A DNA stretch of 64,000 nt from Taudactylus pleione (taxonomy: Eukaryota > Chordata > Amphibia > Anura > Myobatrachidae), in contig JAUIMM010000574.1 in the NCBI GenBank assembly GCA_031769625.1, positions 2,170,001 to 2,234,000 of the forward strand, written 5' to 3'. Positions 20,201 to 37,900 of this stretch are shown here, one piece after another. The notes under the pieces are model-generated. The model ran no database searches. It was not told the DNA's origin and saw only the letters and a list, made by a program, of their open reading frames with translations. Positions within the stretch are counted from its first letter, which is position 1; every line of letters starts with the position of its first letter. Both the position numbers and the translations under genes were made by a program.

Positions 20201-23200
20201 CACTCTACATGCACAGTCACCACATCTATCACATACTGTACCTGCACAGCCACCACATCTATCACATACTGTACATGCAGAGTCACCACAGCTATCACAT
20301 ACTGTACATGCACAGCCACCATATCTATCACATACTGTACATGCACAGTCACCACAGCTATCACTTACTGTACCTGCACAGTCGTCACATCTATCACCTA
20401 CTGTACATGCACAGTCACCACTTCTATCACATACTTTACATGCACAGTCACCACATCTATCACATACTGTACCTGCACAGCCACCACATCTATCACATAC
20501 TGTAAATGCACAGTCACCACAGCTATCACTTACTGTACATGCACAGTCACCACATCTATCACATACTGTACCTGCACAGTCACCACATCTATCACATACT
20601 GTACATACACAGTCACCACAGCTATCACTTACTGTACATGCACAGTCACCACAGCTATCACATACTGTACCTGCGCAGCCACCACATCTATCACCTACTG
20701 TACATGCACAGTCACCACATCTATCACATACTGTACATGCGCAGTCACCACAGCTATCACATACTGTACATGCGCAGTCACCACAGCTATCACTTACTGT
20801 ACATGCACAGTCACCACAGCTATCACATACTGTACCTGCGCAGCCACCACATCTATCACATACTGTACCTGCGCAGTCACCACATCTATCACATACTGTA
20901 CATGCGCAGTCACCACAGCTATCACATACTGTACATGCGCAGTCACCACAGCTATCACTTACTGTACATGCGCAGTCACCACATCTATCACATACTGTAC
21001 ATGCACAGTCAAAACATCTATCACATACTGTACATGCACAGTCACCACAGCTATCAACTACTGTACATGCACAGTCACCACAGCTATCACACAGTTTACC
21101 TGCACAGTCACCACATCTATCACATACTGTACATGTACAGTCACCACATCTATCACCTACAGTACATGCACAGTCACCACAGCTATCACCTACTGTACAT
21201 GCACAGTCACCACAGCTATCACATACTGTACATGCACAGTCACCAAATCTATCACATACTGTACATGCACAGACACCACAGCTATCACATACTGTACATA
21301 CACAGTCACTGCATCTATCACCTATTGTACTTGCACAGTCACCACAACTATCACCTACTGTACATGCTCAGTCACCACAACTATAACATAATGTACATGC
21401 ACAGTCACCACATCTATCACATACTGTACATACACAGTCACCACATCTATCACATACTGTACATGCACAGTCACCACTGCTATCACATACTGTACCTGCA
21501 CAGTTACCACATCTATCACATACTGTACATGCACAGTCACCACACGTATCACATACTGTACATGCACAGTCACCACACCTATCACATACTGTACCTGCAC
21601 AGTTACCACATCTATCACATACTGTACATGCACAGTCACCACACGTATCACATACTGTACATGCACAGTCACCACACCTATCACATACTGTACATGCACA
21701 GTCACCACATCTATCACATACTGTACATGCACAGTCACCACATGTATCACATACTGTACATGCACAGTCACCACATCTATCACATACTGTACATGCACAG
21801 TCACCACATCTATCACATACTGTACCTGCGCAGTCACCACATCTATCACATACTGTACATGCGCAGTCACCACAGCTATCACATACTGTACATGCGCAGT
21901 CACCACAGCTATCACTTACTGTACATGCGCAGTCACCACATCTATCACATACTGTACATGCACAGTCAAAACATCTATCACATACTGTACATGCACAGTC
22001 ACCACAGCTATCAACTACTGTACATGCACAGTCACCACAGCTATCACACAGTTTACCTGCACAGTCACCACATCTATCACATACTGTACATGCAGAGTCA
22101 CCACAGCTATCACATACTGTACCTGCACAGCCACCACATCTATCACATACTGTACCTGCACAGTTACCACATCTATCACATACTGTACCTGCACAGTTAC
22201 CACATCTATCACATACTGTACATGCACAGTCACCACACGTATCACATACTGTACATGCACAGTCACCACACCTATCACATACTGTACATGCACAGTCACC
22301 ACATCTATCACATACTGTACATGCACAGTCACCACATGTATCACATACTGTACATGCACAGTCACCACATCTATCACATACTGTACATGCACAGTCACCA
22401 CATCTATCACATACTGTACCTGCGCAGTCACCACATCTATCACATACTGTACATGCGCAGTCACCACAGCTATCACATACTGTACATGCGCAGTCACCAC
22501 AGCTATCACTTACTGTACATGCGCAGTCACCACATCTATCACATACTGTACATGCACAGTCAAAACATCTATCACATACTGTACATGCACAGTCACCACA
22601 GCTATCAACTACTGTACATGCACAGTCACCACAGCTATCACACAGTTTACCTGCACAGTCACCACATCTATCACATACTGTACATGCAGAGTCACCACAG
22701 CTATCACATACTGTACCTGCACAGCCACCACATCTATCACATACTGTACATGAACAGTCAACACATCTATCACATACTGTACATGCACAGTCACCACAGC
22801 TATCACTTACTGTACATGCACAGTCACCACATCTATCACCTACAGTACATGCACAGTCACCACAGCTATCACTTACTGTACATGCACAGGCACCACAACT
22901 ATCACATACTGTACATGCACAGTCACCACAGCTATCACCTACTGTACATGCACAGTCACCACAGCTATCACTTACTGTACATGCACAGGCACCACAACTA
23001 TCACATACTGTACATGCACAGTCACCACAGCTATCACCTACTGTACATGCACAGTCACCACAGCTATCACCTACTGTACATGCACAGTCACCACATCTAT
23101 CACATACTGTAAATGCACTGTCACCACATCTATAACATACTGTACATGCACAGTCACCACAGCTATCACACACTGTACATGCACAGTCACCACAACTATC

Positions 23201-26200
23201 ACATACTGTACCTGCACAGCCACCACATCTATCACATACTGTACATACACAGTCACCACAGCTATCACCTACTGTACATGCACAGTCACCACAGCTATCA
23301 CATACTGTACATGCACAGTCACCACAGCTATCACTTACTGTACATGCACAGTCACCACATCTATCACATACTGTACATGCACAGGCACCACAACTATCAC
23401 ATACTGTACATGTACAGTCACCACATCTATAGCCTACAGTACATGCACAGTCACCACAGCTATCACCTACTGTACATGCACAGTCACCACATCTATCACA
23501 TACTGTACATGCACAGTCACCACATCTATCACATACTGTACCTGCACAGTCACCACATCTATCACATACTGTACCTGCACAGTCACCACATCTATCACAT
23601 ACTGTACATACACAGTCACCACAGCTATCACTTACTGTACATGCACAGTCACCACAGCTATCACATACTGTACCTGCGCAGCCACCACATCTATCACCTA
23701 CTGTACATGCACAGTCACCACAGCTATCACATACTGTACATGCGCAGTCACCACAGCTATCACTTACTGTACATGCGCAGTCACCACAGCTATCACATAC
23801 TGTACCTGCGCAGCCACCACATCTATCACATACTGTACCTGCGCAGTCACCACATCTATCACATACTGTACATGCGCAGTCACCACAGCTATCACATACT
23901 GTACATGCGCAGTCACCACAGCTATCACTTACTGTACATGCGCAGTCACCACATCTATCACATACTGTACATGCACAGTCAAAACATCTATCACATACTG
24001 TACATGCACAGTCACCACAGCTATCAACTACTGTACATGCACAGTCACCACAGCTATCACACACTTTACCTGCACAGTCACCACATCTATCACATACTGT
24101 ACATGTACAGTCACCACAGCTATCACCTACTGTACATGCACAGTCACCACAGCTATCACATACTGTACATGCACAGTCACCAAATCTATCACATACTGTA
24201 CATGCACAGACACCACAGCTATCACCTACTGTACTTGCACAGTCACCACAACTATCACCTACTGTACATGCTCAGTCACCACAACTATAACATACTGTAC
24301 ATGCACAGTCACCACATCTATCACATACTGTATATGCACAGTCACCACATCTATCACATACTGTACATGCACAGTCACCACTGCTATCACATACTGTACC
24401 TGCACAGTTACCACATCTATCACATACTGTACATGCACAGTCACCACATGTATCACATACTATACATGCACAGTCACCACACCTATCACATACTGTACCT
24501 GCACAGTTACCACATCTATCACATACTGTACATGCACAGTCACCACACGTATCACATACTGTACATGCACAGTCACCACACCTATCACATACTGTACATG
24601 CACAGTCACCACATCTATCACATACTGTACATGCACAGTCACCACATGTATCACATACTGTACATGCACAGTCACCACATCTATCACATACTGTACATGC
24701 ACAGTCACCACATCTATCACATACTGTACATGCACAGTCACCACACCTATCACCTACTGTACATGCACAGTCACCACATCTATCACCTACTGTACATGCA
24801 CAGTCACCACATCTATCACCTACTGTACATGCACAGTCACCACACCTATCACATACTGTACCTGCACAGTCACCACATCTATCACATACTGTACCTGCAC
24901 AGTCACCACATCTATGACATACTGTACATGCACAGTCAACACATCTATCACATACTGTACATGCACAGTCACCACATCTATCACATACTGTACATGCACA
25001 GTCACCACAGCTATCACACACTGTACATGCACAGTCACCACAGCTATCACTTACTGTACATGCACAGTCACCACAGCTATCACACACCGTACATGCACAG
25101 TCACCACAGCTATCACACACTGTACATACACAGTCACCACATCTATCACATACTGTACCTGCACAGCCACCACATCTATCACATACTGTACATGCAGAGT
25201 CACCACAGCTATCACATACTGTACCTGCACAGCCACCACATCTATCACATACTGTACATGAACAGTCAACACATCTATCACATACTGCACATGTACAGTC
25301 ACCACAGCTATCACATATTGCACATGCACAGTCAACACATCTATCACATACTGTACATGCACAGTCACCACATCTATCACTTACTGTACATGCACAGTCA
25401 ACACAGCTATCACACACTGTACATGCACAGTCACCACAGCTATCACACACTGTACATGCACAGTCACCATATCTATCACATACTGTACCTGCACAGTTAC
25501 CACATCTATCACATACTGTACATGCACAGTCACCACATGTATCACATACTGTACATGCACAGTCACCACACCTATCACATACTGTACCTGCACAGTTACC
25601 ACATCTATCACATACTGTACATGCACAGTCACCACACGTATCACATACTGTACATGCACAGTCACCACATCTATCACATACTGTACATGCACAGTCACCA
25701 CATGTATCACATACTGTACATGCACAGTCACCACATGTATCACATACTGTACATGCACAGTCACCACATCTATCACATACTGTACATGCACAGTCACCAC
25801 ATCTATCACATACTGTACATGCACAGTCACCACACCTATCACATACTGTACATGCACAGTCACCACATCTATCACCTACTGTACATGCACAGTCACCACA
25901 CCTATCACATACTGTACATGCACAGTCACCACACCTATCACATACTGTACATGCACAGTCACCACATCTATCACATACTGTACCGGCACAGTCACCACAT
26001 CTATGACATACTGTACATGCACAGTCACCACATCTATCACATACTGTACATGCACAGTCACCACATCTATCACATACTGTACATGCACAGTCACCACAGA
26101 TATCACACACTGTACATGCACAGTCACCACAGCTATCACTTACTGTACATGCACAGTCACCACAGCTATCACACACTGTACATGCACAGTCACCAAAGCT

Positions 26201-29200
26201 ATCACACACTGTACATACACAGTCACCACATCTATCACATACTGTACCTGCACAGCCACCACATCTATCACATACTGTACATGCAGAGTCACCACAGCTA
26301 TCACATACTGTACCTGCACAGCCACCACATCTATCACATACTGTACATGAACAGTCAACACATCTATCACATACTGCACATGTACAGTCACCACAGCTAT
26401 CACATACTGCACATGCACAGTCAACACATCTATCACATACTGTACATGCACAGTCACCACATCTATCACTAACTGTACATGCACAGTCACCACAGCTATC
26501 ACACACTGTACATGCACAGTCACCACAGCTATCACACACTGTACATGCACAGTCACCACATCTATCACATACTGTACCTGCACAGCCACCACATCTATCA
26601 CATACTGTACATGCAGAGTCACCACAGCTATCACATACTGTACATGCACAGCCACCACATCTATCACATACTGTACATGCACAGTCACCACAGCTATCAC
26701 TTACTGTACCTGCACAGTCGTCACATCTATCACCTACTGTACATGCACAGTCACCACTTCTATCACATACTTTACATGCACAGTCACCACATCTATCACA
26801 TACTGTACCTGCACAGCCACCACATCTATCACATACTGTAAATGCACAGTCACCACAGCTATCACTTACTGTACATGCACAGTCACCACATCTATCACAT
26901 ACTGTACCTGCACAGTCACCACATCTATCACATACTGTACATACACAGTCACCACAGCTATCACTTACTGTACATGCACAGTCACCACAGCTATCACATA
27001 CTGTACCTGCGCAGCCACCACATCTATCACCTACTGTACATGCACAGTCACCACATCTATCACATACTGTACATGCGCAGTCACCACAGCTATCACATAC
27101 TGTACATGCGCAGTCACCACAGCTATCACTTACTGTACATGCACAGTCACCACAGCTATCACATACTGTACCTGTGCAGCCACCACATCTATCACATACT
27201 GTACCTGCGCAGTCACCACATCTATCACATACTGTACATGCGCAGTCACCACAGCTATCACATACTGTACATGCGCAGTCACCACAGCTATCACTTACTG
27301 TACATGCGCAGTCACCACATCTATCACATACTGTACATGCACAGTCAAAACATCTATCACATACTGTACATGCACAGTCACCACAGCTATCAACTACTGT
27401 ACATGCACAGTCACCACAGCTATCACACAGTTTACCTGCACAGTCACCACATCTATCACATACTGTACATGTACAGTCACCACATCTATCACCTACAGTA
27501 CATGCACAGTCACCACAGCTATCACCTACTGTACATGCACAGTCACCACAGCTATCACATACTGTACATGCACAGTCACCAAATCTATCACATACTGTAC
27601 ATGCACAGACACCACAGCTATCACATACTGTACATACACAGTCACCGCATCTATCACCTACTGTACTTGCACAGTCACCACAACTATCACCTACTGTACA
27701 TGCTCAGTCACCACAACTATAACATACTGTACATGCACAGTCACCACTGCTATCACATACTGTACCTGCACAGTTACCACATCTATCACATACTGTACAT
27801 GCACAGTCACCACATGTATCACATACTGTACATGCACAGTCACCACACCTATCACATACTGTACCTGCACAGTTACCACATCTATCACATACTGTACATG
27901 CACAGTCACCACACGTATCACATACTGTACATGCACAGTCACCACACCTATCACATACTGTACATGCACAGTCACCACATCTATCACATACTGTACATGC
28001 ACAGTCACCACATGTATCACATACTGTACATGCACAGTCACCACATCTATCACATACTGTACATGCACAGTCACCACATCTATCACATACTGTACATGCA
28101 CAGTCACCACACCTATCACATACTGTACATGCACAGTCACCACATCTATCACCTACTGTACATGCACAGTCACCACACCTATCACATACTGTACATGCAC
28201 AGTCACCACATCTATGACATACTGTACATGCACAGTCAACACATCTATCACATACTGTACATGCACAGTCACCACATCTATCACATACTGTACATGCACA
28301 GTCACCACAGCTATCACACACTGTACATGCACAGTCACCACAGCTATCACTTACTGTACATGCACAGTCACCACAGCTATCACACACTGTACATGCACAG
28401 TCACCACAGCTATCACACACTGTACATACACAGTCACCACATCTATCACATACTGTACCTGCACAGCCACCACATCTATCACATACTGTACATGCAGAGT
28501 CACCACAGCTATCACATACTGTACATGCACAGCCACCACATCTATCACATACTGTACATGAACAGTCAACACATCTATCACATACTGCACATGCACAGTC
28601 ACCACAGCTATCACATACTGCACATGCACAGTCAACACATCTATCACATACTGTACATGCACAGTCACCACATCTATCACTTACTGTACATGCACAGTCA
28701 CCACAGCTATCACACACTGTACATGCACAGTCACCACAGCTATCACACACTGTACATGCACAGTCACCACATCTATCACATACTGTACCTGCACAGCCAC
28801 CACATCTATCACATACTGTACATGCAGAGTCACCACAGCTATCACATACTGTACATGCACAGCCACCACATCTATCACATACTGTACCTGCACAGTCACC
28901 ACAGCTATCACTTACTGTACCTGCACAGTCGTCACATCTATCACCTACTGTACATGCACAGTCACCACTTCTATCACATACTTTACATGCACAGTCACCA
29001 CATCTATCACATACTGTACCTGCACAGCCACCACATCTATCACATACTGTAAATGCACAGTCACCACAGCTATCACTTACTGTACATGCACAGTCACCAC
29101 ATCTATCACATACTGTACCTGCACAGTCACCACATCTATCACATACTGTACATACACAGTCACCACAGCTATCACTTACTGTACATGCACAGTCACCACA

Positions 29201-31910
29201 GCTATCACCTACTGTACCTGCGCAGCCACCACATCTATCACCTACTGTACATGCACAGTCACCACATCTATCACATACTGTACATGCGCAGTCACCACAG
29301 CTATCACATACTGTACATGCGCAGTCACCACAGCTATCACTTACTGTACATGCACAGTCACCATAGCTATCACATACTGTACCTGCGCAGCCACCACATC
29401 TATCACATACTGTACCTGCGCAGTCACCACATCTATCACATACTGTACATGCGCAGTCACCACAGCTATCACATACTGTACATGCGCAGTCACCACAGCT
29501 ATCACTTACTGTACATGCGCAGTCACCACATCTATCACATACTGTACATGCACAGTCAAAACATCTATCACATACTGTACATGCACAGTCACCACAGCTA
29601 TCAACTACTGTACATGCACAGTCACCACAGCTATCACACAGTTTACCTGCACAGTCACCACATCTATCACATACTGTACATGTACAGTCACCACATCTAT
29701 CACCTACAGTACATGCACAGTCACCACAGCTATCACCTACTGTACATGCACAGTCACCACAGCTATCACATACTGTACATGCACAGTCACCAAATCTATC
29801 ACATACTGTACATGCACAGACACCACAGCTATCACATACTGTACATACACAGTCACCGCATCTATCACCTACTGTACTTGCACAGTCACCACAACTATCA
29901 CCTACTGTACATGCTCAGTCACCACAACTATAACATACTGTACATGCACAGTCACCACATCTATCACATACTGTACATGCACAGTCACCACTGCTATCAC
30001 ATACTGTACCTGCACAGTTACCACATCTATCACATACTGTACATGCACAGTCACCACATGTATCACATACTGTACATGCACAGTCACCACACCTATCACA
30101 TACTGTACCTGCACAGTTACCACATCTATCACATACTGTACATGCACAGTCACCACACGTATCACATACTGTACATGCACAGTCACCACACCTATCACAT
30201 ACTGTACATGCACAGTCACCACATGTATCACATACTGTACATGCACAGTCACCACATGTATCACATACTGTACATGCACAGTCACCACATCTATCACATA
30301 CTGTACATGCACAGTCACCACATCTATCACATACTGTACATGCACAGTCACCACACCTATCACATACTGTACATGCACAGTCACCACATCTATCACCTAC
30401 TGTACATGCACAGTCACCACACCTATCACATACTGTACATGCACAGTCACCACACCTATCACATACTGTACATACACAGTCACCACATCTATCACATACT
30501 GTACCTGCACAGTCACCACATCTATGACATACTGTACATGCACAGTCAACACATCTATCACATACTGTACATGCACAGTCACCACATCTATCACATACTG
30601 TACATGCACAGTCACCACAGCTATCACACACTGTACATGCACAGTCACCACAGCTATCACTTACTGTACATGCACAGTCACCACAGCTATCACACACTGT
30701 ACATGCACAGTCACCACAGCTATCACACACTGTACATACACAGTCACCACATCTATCACATACTGTACCTGCACAGCCACCACATCTATCACATACTGTA
30801 CATGCAGAGTCACCACAGCTATCACATACTGTACCTGCACAGCCACCACATCTATCACATACTGTACATGAACAGTCAACACATCTATCACATACTGCAC
30901 ATGTACAGTCACCACAGCTATCACATACTGCACATGCACAGTCAACACATCTATCACATACTGTACATGCACAGTCACCACATCTATCACTTACTGTACA
31001 TGCACAGTCACCACAGCTATCACACACTGTACATGCACAGTCACCACAGCTATCACACACTGTACATGCACAGTCACCACATCTATCACATACTGTACCT
31101 GCACAGCCACCACATCTATCACATACTGTACATGCAGAGTCACCACAGCTATCACATACTGTACATGCACAGCCACCACATCTATCACATACTGTACATG
31201 CACAGTCACCACAGCTATCACTTACTGTACCTGCACAGTCGTCACATCTATCACCTACTGTACATGCACAGTCACCACTTCTATCACATACTTTACATGC
31301 ACAGTCACCACATCTATCACATACTGTACCTGCACAGCCACCACATCTATCACATACTGTACATGCACAGTCACCACAGCTATCACTTACTGTACCTGCA
31401 CAGTCGTCACATCTATCACCTACTGTACATGCACAGTCACCACTTCTATCACATACTGTACATGCACAGTCACCACATCTATCACATACTGTACATGCAC
31501 AGTCACCGCATCTATCACCTACAGTACATGCACAGTCACCACAGCTATCACATACTGTACATGCACAGTCACCACAGCTATCACTTACTGTACCTGCACA
31601 GTCGTCACATCTATCACCTACTGTACATGCACAGTCACCACTTCTATCACATACTTTACATGCACAGTCACCACAGCTATCACATACTGTACCTACACAG
31701 TCACCACAGCTATCACATACTGTACCTGCACAGCCACCACATCTATCACATACTGTACCTGCACAGTCACCACAGCTATCACTTACTGTACCTGCACAGT
31801 CGTCACATCTATCACCTACTGTACATACACAGTCACCACTTCTATCACATACTGTACATGCACAGTCACCACATCTATCACATACTGTACCTGCACAGTC
31901 ACCACAGCAA
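14206..31910. repeat. Satellite domain A: higher-order repeats
   Basis: Variant units recur in the same order over long periods. A landmark unit with TAAATGCACAG followed by TCACCACAGC has its ATG at 18,163, 20,506, 26,842 and 29,053. Spacings of 2,343 bp (71 units) and 2,211 bp (67 units) indicate a higher-order repeat of about 70 units. The 20,506-26,842 gap of 6,336 bp (192 units) contains rearranged repeats and a second landmark (TAAATGCACTG, at 15,457 and 23,113). Other position-specific markers are a TGTACATGAACAGTCAAC unit (a TGA in one frame), AGTCGTCAC, ACTTTACATG and ACAGTTTACC. Units are 33 bp almost without exception. Confidence 0.85.
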
Positions 31911-34900
31911 TCACATACTGTACATGCAGTTACCACAGCTATCACATACTGTACATGCACAGTCACCACATCTAACACATACTGTACATGCACAGTCTCC
32001 ACAGCTATCACATACTGTACATGCAGTCACCACAACTATCACATACTGTACCTGCACAGTCACCACAGCTATCACATACTGTACATGCAGTCACCACAGC
32101 TATCACATAGTGTACTTGCACAGTCAACACATCTATCACATACTGTACATGTAAAGTCACCACAGCTATCACATACTGTACATGCAGTCACCACAGCTAT
32201 CACATACTGTACATGCACAGTCACCACAGCTATCACATACTGTACCTGCACAGTCACCACAAATATCACATACTCCACCTGCACAGTCACCACATCTATC
32301 ACATACTGTACATACACAATCACCACAGCTATCACATACTGTATATACACAATCACCACAGCTATCACATACTGTACATGCACAGTCACCACATCTATCA
32401 CATACTGTACATACACAATCACCACAGTCACCACAAATATCACATACTGTACCTGCACAGTCACCACATCTATCACATACTGTACATACAAAATCACCAC
32501 AGCTATCACATACTGTACATACACAATCACCACAGCTATCACATACTGTACATACACATACACCACTCCTATCACATACTGTACATACACAATCACCACA
32601 GCTATCACATACTGTACTAGCACAGTCACCACATCTATCACATACTGTACATACACAATCACCACAGCTACTACATACTGTACCAGCACAGTCACCACAA
32701 ATATCACATACTGTACATGCACAGTCACCACATCTATCACATACTGTACATGCACAGTCACCACAACTATCACTTACTGTACATGCACAGTCACCACATC
32801 ACATACTGTACATGCACAGTCACCACAAATATCACATACTGTACATGCACAATCACCACAGCTATCACATACTGTACATGCACAATCACTACAACTATCA
32901 CTTACTGTACATGCACAGTCACCACATCTATCACATACTGTACATGCACAGTCACCACAAATATCACATACTGTACATGCACAGTCACCACATCTATCAC
33001 ATACTGTACATGCACAGTCACCACAACTATCACTTACTGTACATGCACAGTCACCACAACTATCACTTACTGTACATGCACAGTCACCACAACTATCACA
33101 TACTGTACATACACAATCACCCCATCTATCACATACTGTACATACACAGTCACCACATGTATCACATACTGTACATGCACAGTCACCACAAATATCACAT
33201 ACTCTACCTGCACAGTCACCACATCTATCACATACTGTACATACACAATCAGCACAGCTGTCACATACTGTACATACACAATCACCACAGCTACTACATA
33301 CTGTACCTGCACAGTCACCACATCTATCACATACTGTACATACACAATCACCACATCTATCACATACTGTACATGCACAGTCACCACATCTATCACATAC
33401 TGTACATGCACAGTCACCACAAATATCACATACTGTACATGCACAGTCACCACATCTATCACATACTGTACATGCACAGTCACCACAACTATCACTTACT
33501 GTACATGCACAGTCACCACAACTATCACATACTGTACATACACAATCACCCCATCTATCACATACTGTACATACACTGTCACCACATGTATCACATACTG
33601 TACATGCACAGTCACCACAAATATCACATACTCTACCTGCACAGTCACCACATCTATCACATACTGTACATACACAATCACCACAGCTGTCACATACTGT
33701 ACATACACAATCACCACAGCTACTACATACTGTACCTGCACAGTCACCACATCTATCACATACTGTACCTACACAATCACCACATCTATCACATACTGTA
33801 CATACACAATCACCACATCTATCACATACTGTACATGCACAGTCACCACATCTATCACATACTGTACCTGCACAGTCACCACATCTATCACATACTGTAC
33901 ATACACAATCACCACATCTATCACATACTGTACATACACAGTCACCACATCTATCACATACTGTACATACACAATCACCACATCTATCACATACTGTACA
34001 TACACAGTCACCACAACTATCACATACTGTACATACACAATCACCACATCTATCACATACTGTACATACACAGTCACCACAACTATCACATACTGTACAT
34101 ACACAGTCACCACATCTATCACATACTGTACATGCACAGTCACCACATCTATCACTTACTGTACATGACAAGTCACCATATCTATCACTTACTGTACATG
34201 ACCAGTCACCACATCTATCACATACTGTACATACACAATCACCACAGCTATTACATACTGTACCAGCACAGTCTCCACAAATATCACATACTGTACATAC
34301 ACAGTCACCACATCTATCACCTACTATACATACACAGTCACCACATCTATCACCAACTGTACATGCAGTCACCACAGCTATCACATACTGTACATGCACA
34401 GTCACCACAACTACCACTTACTGCACATGCACAGTCACCACATCTATCACATACTGTACATACACAGTCACCACAGCTACCACCTACTGTACATGCACAG
34501 TCACCACAGCTATCACCTACTGTACATACACAGTCACCACATATATCACACATTGTACATGCACAGTCACCACAGCTATCATGTACTGTACATGCACAGT
34601 CACCACAACTATCACATACTGTACATACACAGTCACCACAGCTATCACACACTGTACCTGCACAGTCACCACAACTATCACATACTGTACCTGCACAGTC
34701 ACCACATCTATCACATACTGTACATGCAGTCACCACAGCTATCACATACTGTACCTGCACAGTCACCACAGCTATCACATACTGTACATGCACAGTCACC
34801 ACTCCTATCACATACTGTACCTGCACAGTCACCACAACTATCACTTACTGTACATGCACTTTCACCACAGCAATCACATACTGTACATGCAGTCACCACA

Positions 34901-37900
34901 GCTATCACATACTGTACATACACAATCACCACAGCTATCACATACTGTACATGCACAGTCACCACAGCTAGCACATACTGTACATACACAATCACCACAG
35001 CTAGCACATACTGTACCACCACAGTCACCACATCTATCACATACTGTACATACACAATCACCACAACTATCACATACTGTACATGCACAATCACCACAGC
35101 TACTACATACTGTACCAGCACAGTCACCACAGCTATCACATACTGTACATACACAGTCACCACATCTATCACCTACTGTACCTGCACAGTCACCACAACT
35201 ATCACCTACTGTACATGCACAGTCACCACAGCTATCACATACTGTACATGCACAGTCACCACAAATATCACATACTGTACATGCACAGTCACCACAAATA
35301 TCACATACTGTACCTGCACAGTCACCACATCTATCACATACTGTACATACACAATCACCACAGCTATCACATACTGTACATGCACAGTCACCACACCTAT
35401 CACATACTGTACATGCACAGTCACCACATCTATCACATACTGTACATACACAGTCACCACAACTATCACATACTGTACATGCACAGTCACCACAGCTATC
35501 ACATACTGTACATACACAATCACCACATCTATCACATACTGTACCTGCACAGTCACCACATCTATCACATACTGTACATACACAGTCACCACAACTATCA
35601 CATACTGTACATACACAGTCACCACATCTATCACATACTGTACATACACAGTCACCACATCTATCACCTACTGTACATGCACAGTCACCACATCTATCAC
35701 CTACTGTACATGACCAGTCACCACATCTATCACCTACTGTACATGCACAGTCACCACAGCTATCACATACTGTACCTGCACAGTCACCACAAATATCACA
35801 TATACCTGCACAGTCACCACATCTATCACATACTGTACATACACAATCACCACAGCTATCACATACTGTACATACACAATCACCACAGCTATCACATACT
35901 GTACATGCACAGTCACCACATCTATCACATACTGTACATACACAATCACCACAGTCACCACAAATATCACATACTGTACCTGCACAGTCACCACATCTAT
36001 CACATACTGTACATACAAAATCACCACAGCTATCACATACTGTACATACACAATCACCACAGCTATCACATACTGTACCACCACAGTCACCACAAATATC
36101 ACATACTGTACCTACACAGTCACCACAACTATCACCTACTGTACATACACAGTCACCACATCTATCACCAACTGTACATGCAGTCACCACATCTATCACC
36201 AACTGTACATGCAGTCACCACAGCTATCACATACTGTACCTACACAGTCACTACAGCTATCACCTACTGTACATACACAGTCACCACAACTATCACATAC
36301 TGCACATGCACAGTCACCACATCTATCACATACTGTACCTACACAATCACTACAGATATCACATACTGTACATGCACATTCACCACATCTATCACCTACT
36401 GTACATGCACAGTCACCACATCTATCACCTACTGTACACGCACAGTCACCACAGCTATCACCTACTGTACATGCACAGTCACCACATCTATCACATACTG
36501 TACATGCACAGTCACCACATCTATCACATACTGTACATGCACAGTCACCACAACGATCACATACTGTACATTCACAGTCATCACATCTATCACATACTGT
36601 ACATACACAGTCACCACAGCTATCACATACTGTACATGCACAGTCAGCACATCTATCACATACTGTACATGCACAGTCACCACAACTATCACATACTGTA
36701 CATGCACAGTCACCACATCTATCACATATTGTACATGCACAGTCACCACAGCTATCACATACTGCACATGCACAGTCACCACTTCTATCACATACTGTAC
36801 ATAGACAGTCACCACAGCTATCACATACAGTACATACACAGTCACCATAGCTATCACCTACTGTACCTGCACAGTCACCACAACTATCACATACTGTACA
36901 TGCACAGTCACCACAGCTATCACCTACTTTACATGCACAGTCACCACAGCTACCACATACTGCACATGCACAGTCACCACAACTATCACCTACTGTACAT
37001 ACACAGTCACCACATTTATCACCTACTGTACCTGCACAGTCATCACATCTATCACCTACTGTACATACACAGTCATCACATCTATCACATACTGTACATA
37101 CACAGTCACCACAGCTATCACATACTGTACATGCACAGTCAGCACATCTATCACATACTGTACATGCACAGTCACCACAACTATCACATACTGTACATGC
37201 ACAGTCACCACATCTATCACATATTGTACATGCACAGTCACCACAGCTATCACATACTGTACATGCACAGTCACCACTTCTATCACAAACTGTACATGCA
37301 CAGTCACCACATCTATCACATACAGTACATACACAGTCACCCTAGCTATCACCTACTGTACCTGCACAGTCACCACAATTATCACATACTGTACATGCAC
37401 AGTCACCACAGCTATCACCTACTGTACATGCACAGTAACCACAGCTACCACATACTGCACATGCACAGTCACCACAACTATCACATACTGTACCTACACA
37501 GTCACCACATTTATCACCTACTGTACCTGCACAGTCATCACATCTATCACCTACTGTACATACACAGTCACCACAGCTATCACATACTGTACCTACACAG
37601 TCACCACAGCTATCACATACTGTACCTACACAGTCACCACATCTATCACATACTGTACATGCACAGTCACCACATCTATCACATACTGTACATACACAGT
37701 CACCACATCTATCTCCTACTGTACATACACAGTCACCACATCTATCACATTCTGTACATGCAGTCACCACATCTATCACATACTGTACATGCACAGTCAC
37801 CACAACTATCACATACTGTACTTACACAGTCACCACAGCTATCACACACTGTACCTGCACAGTCACCACAGCTATCACATACTGTACCTGCACAGTCACC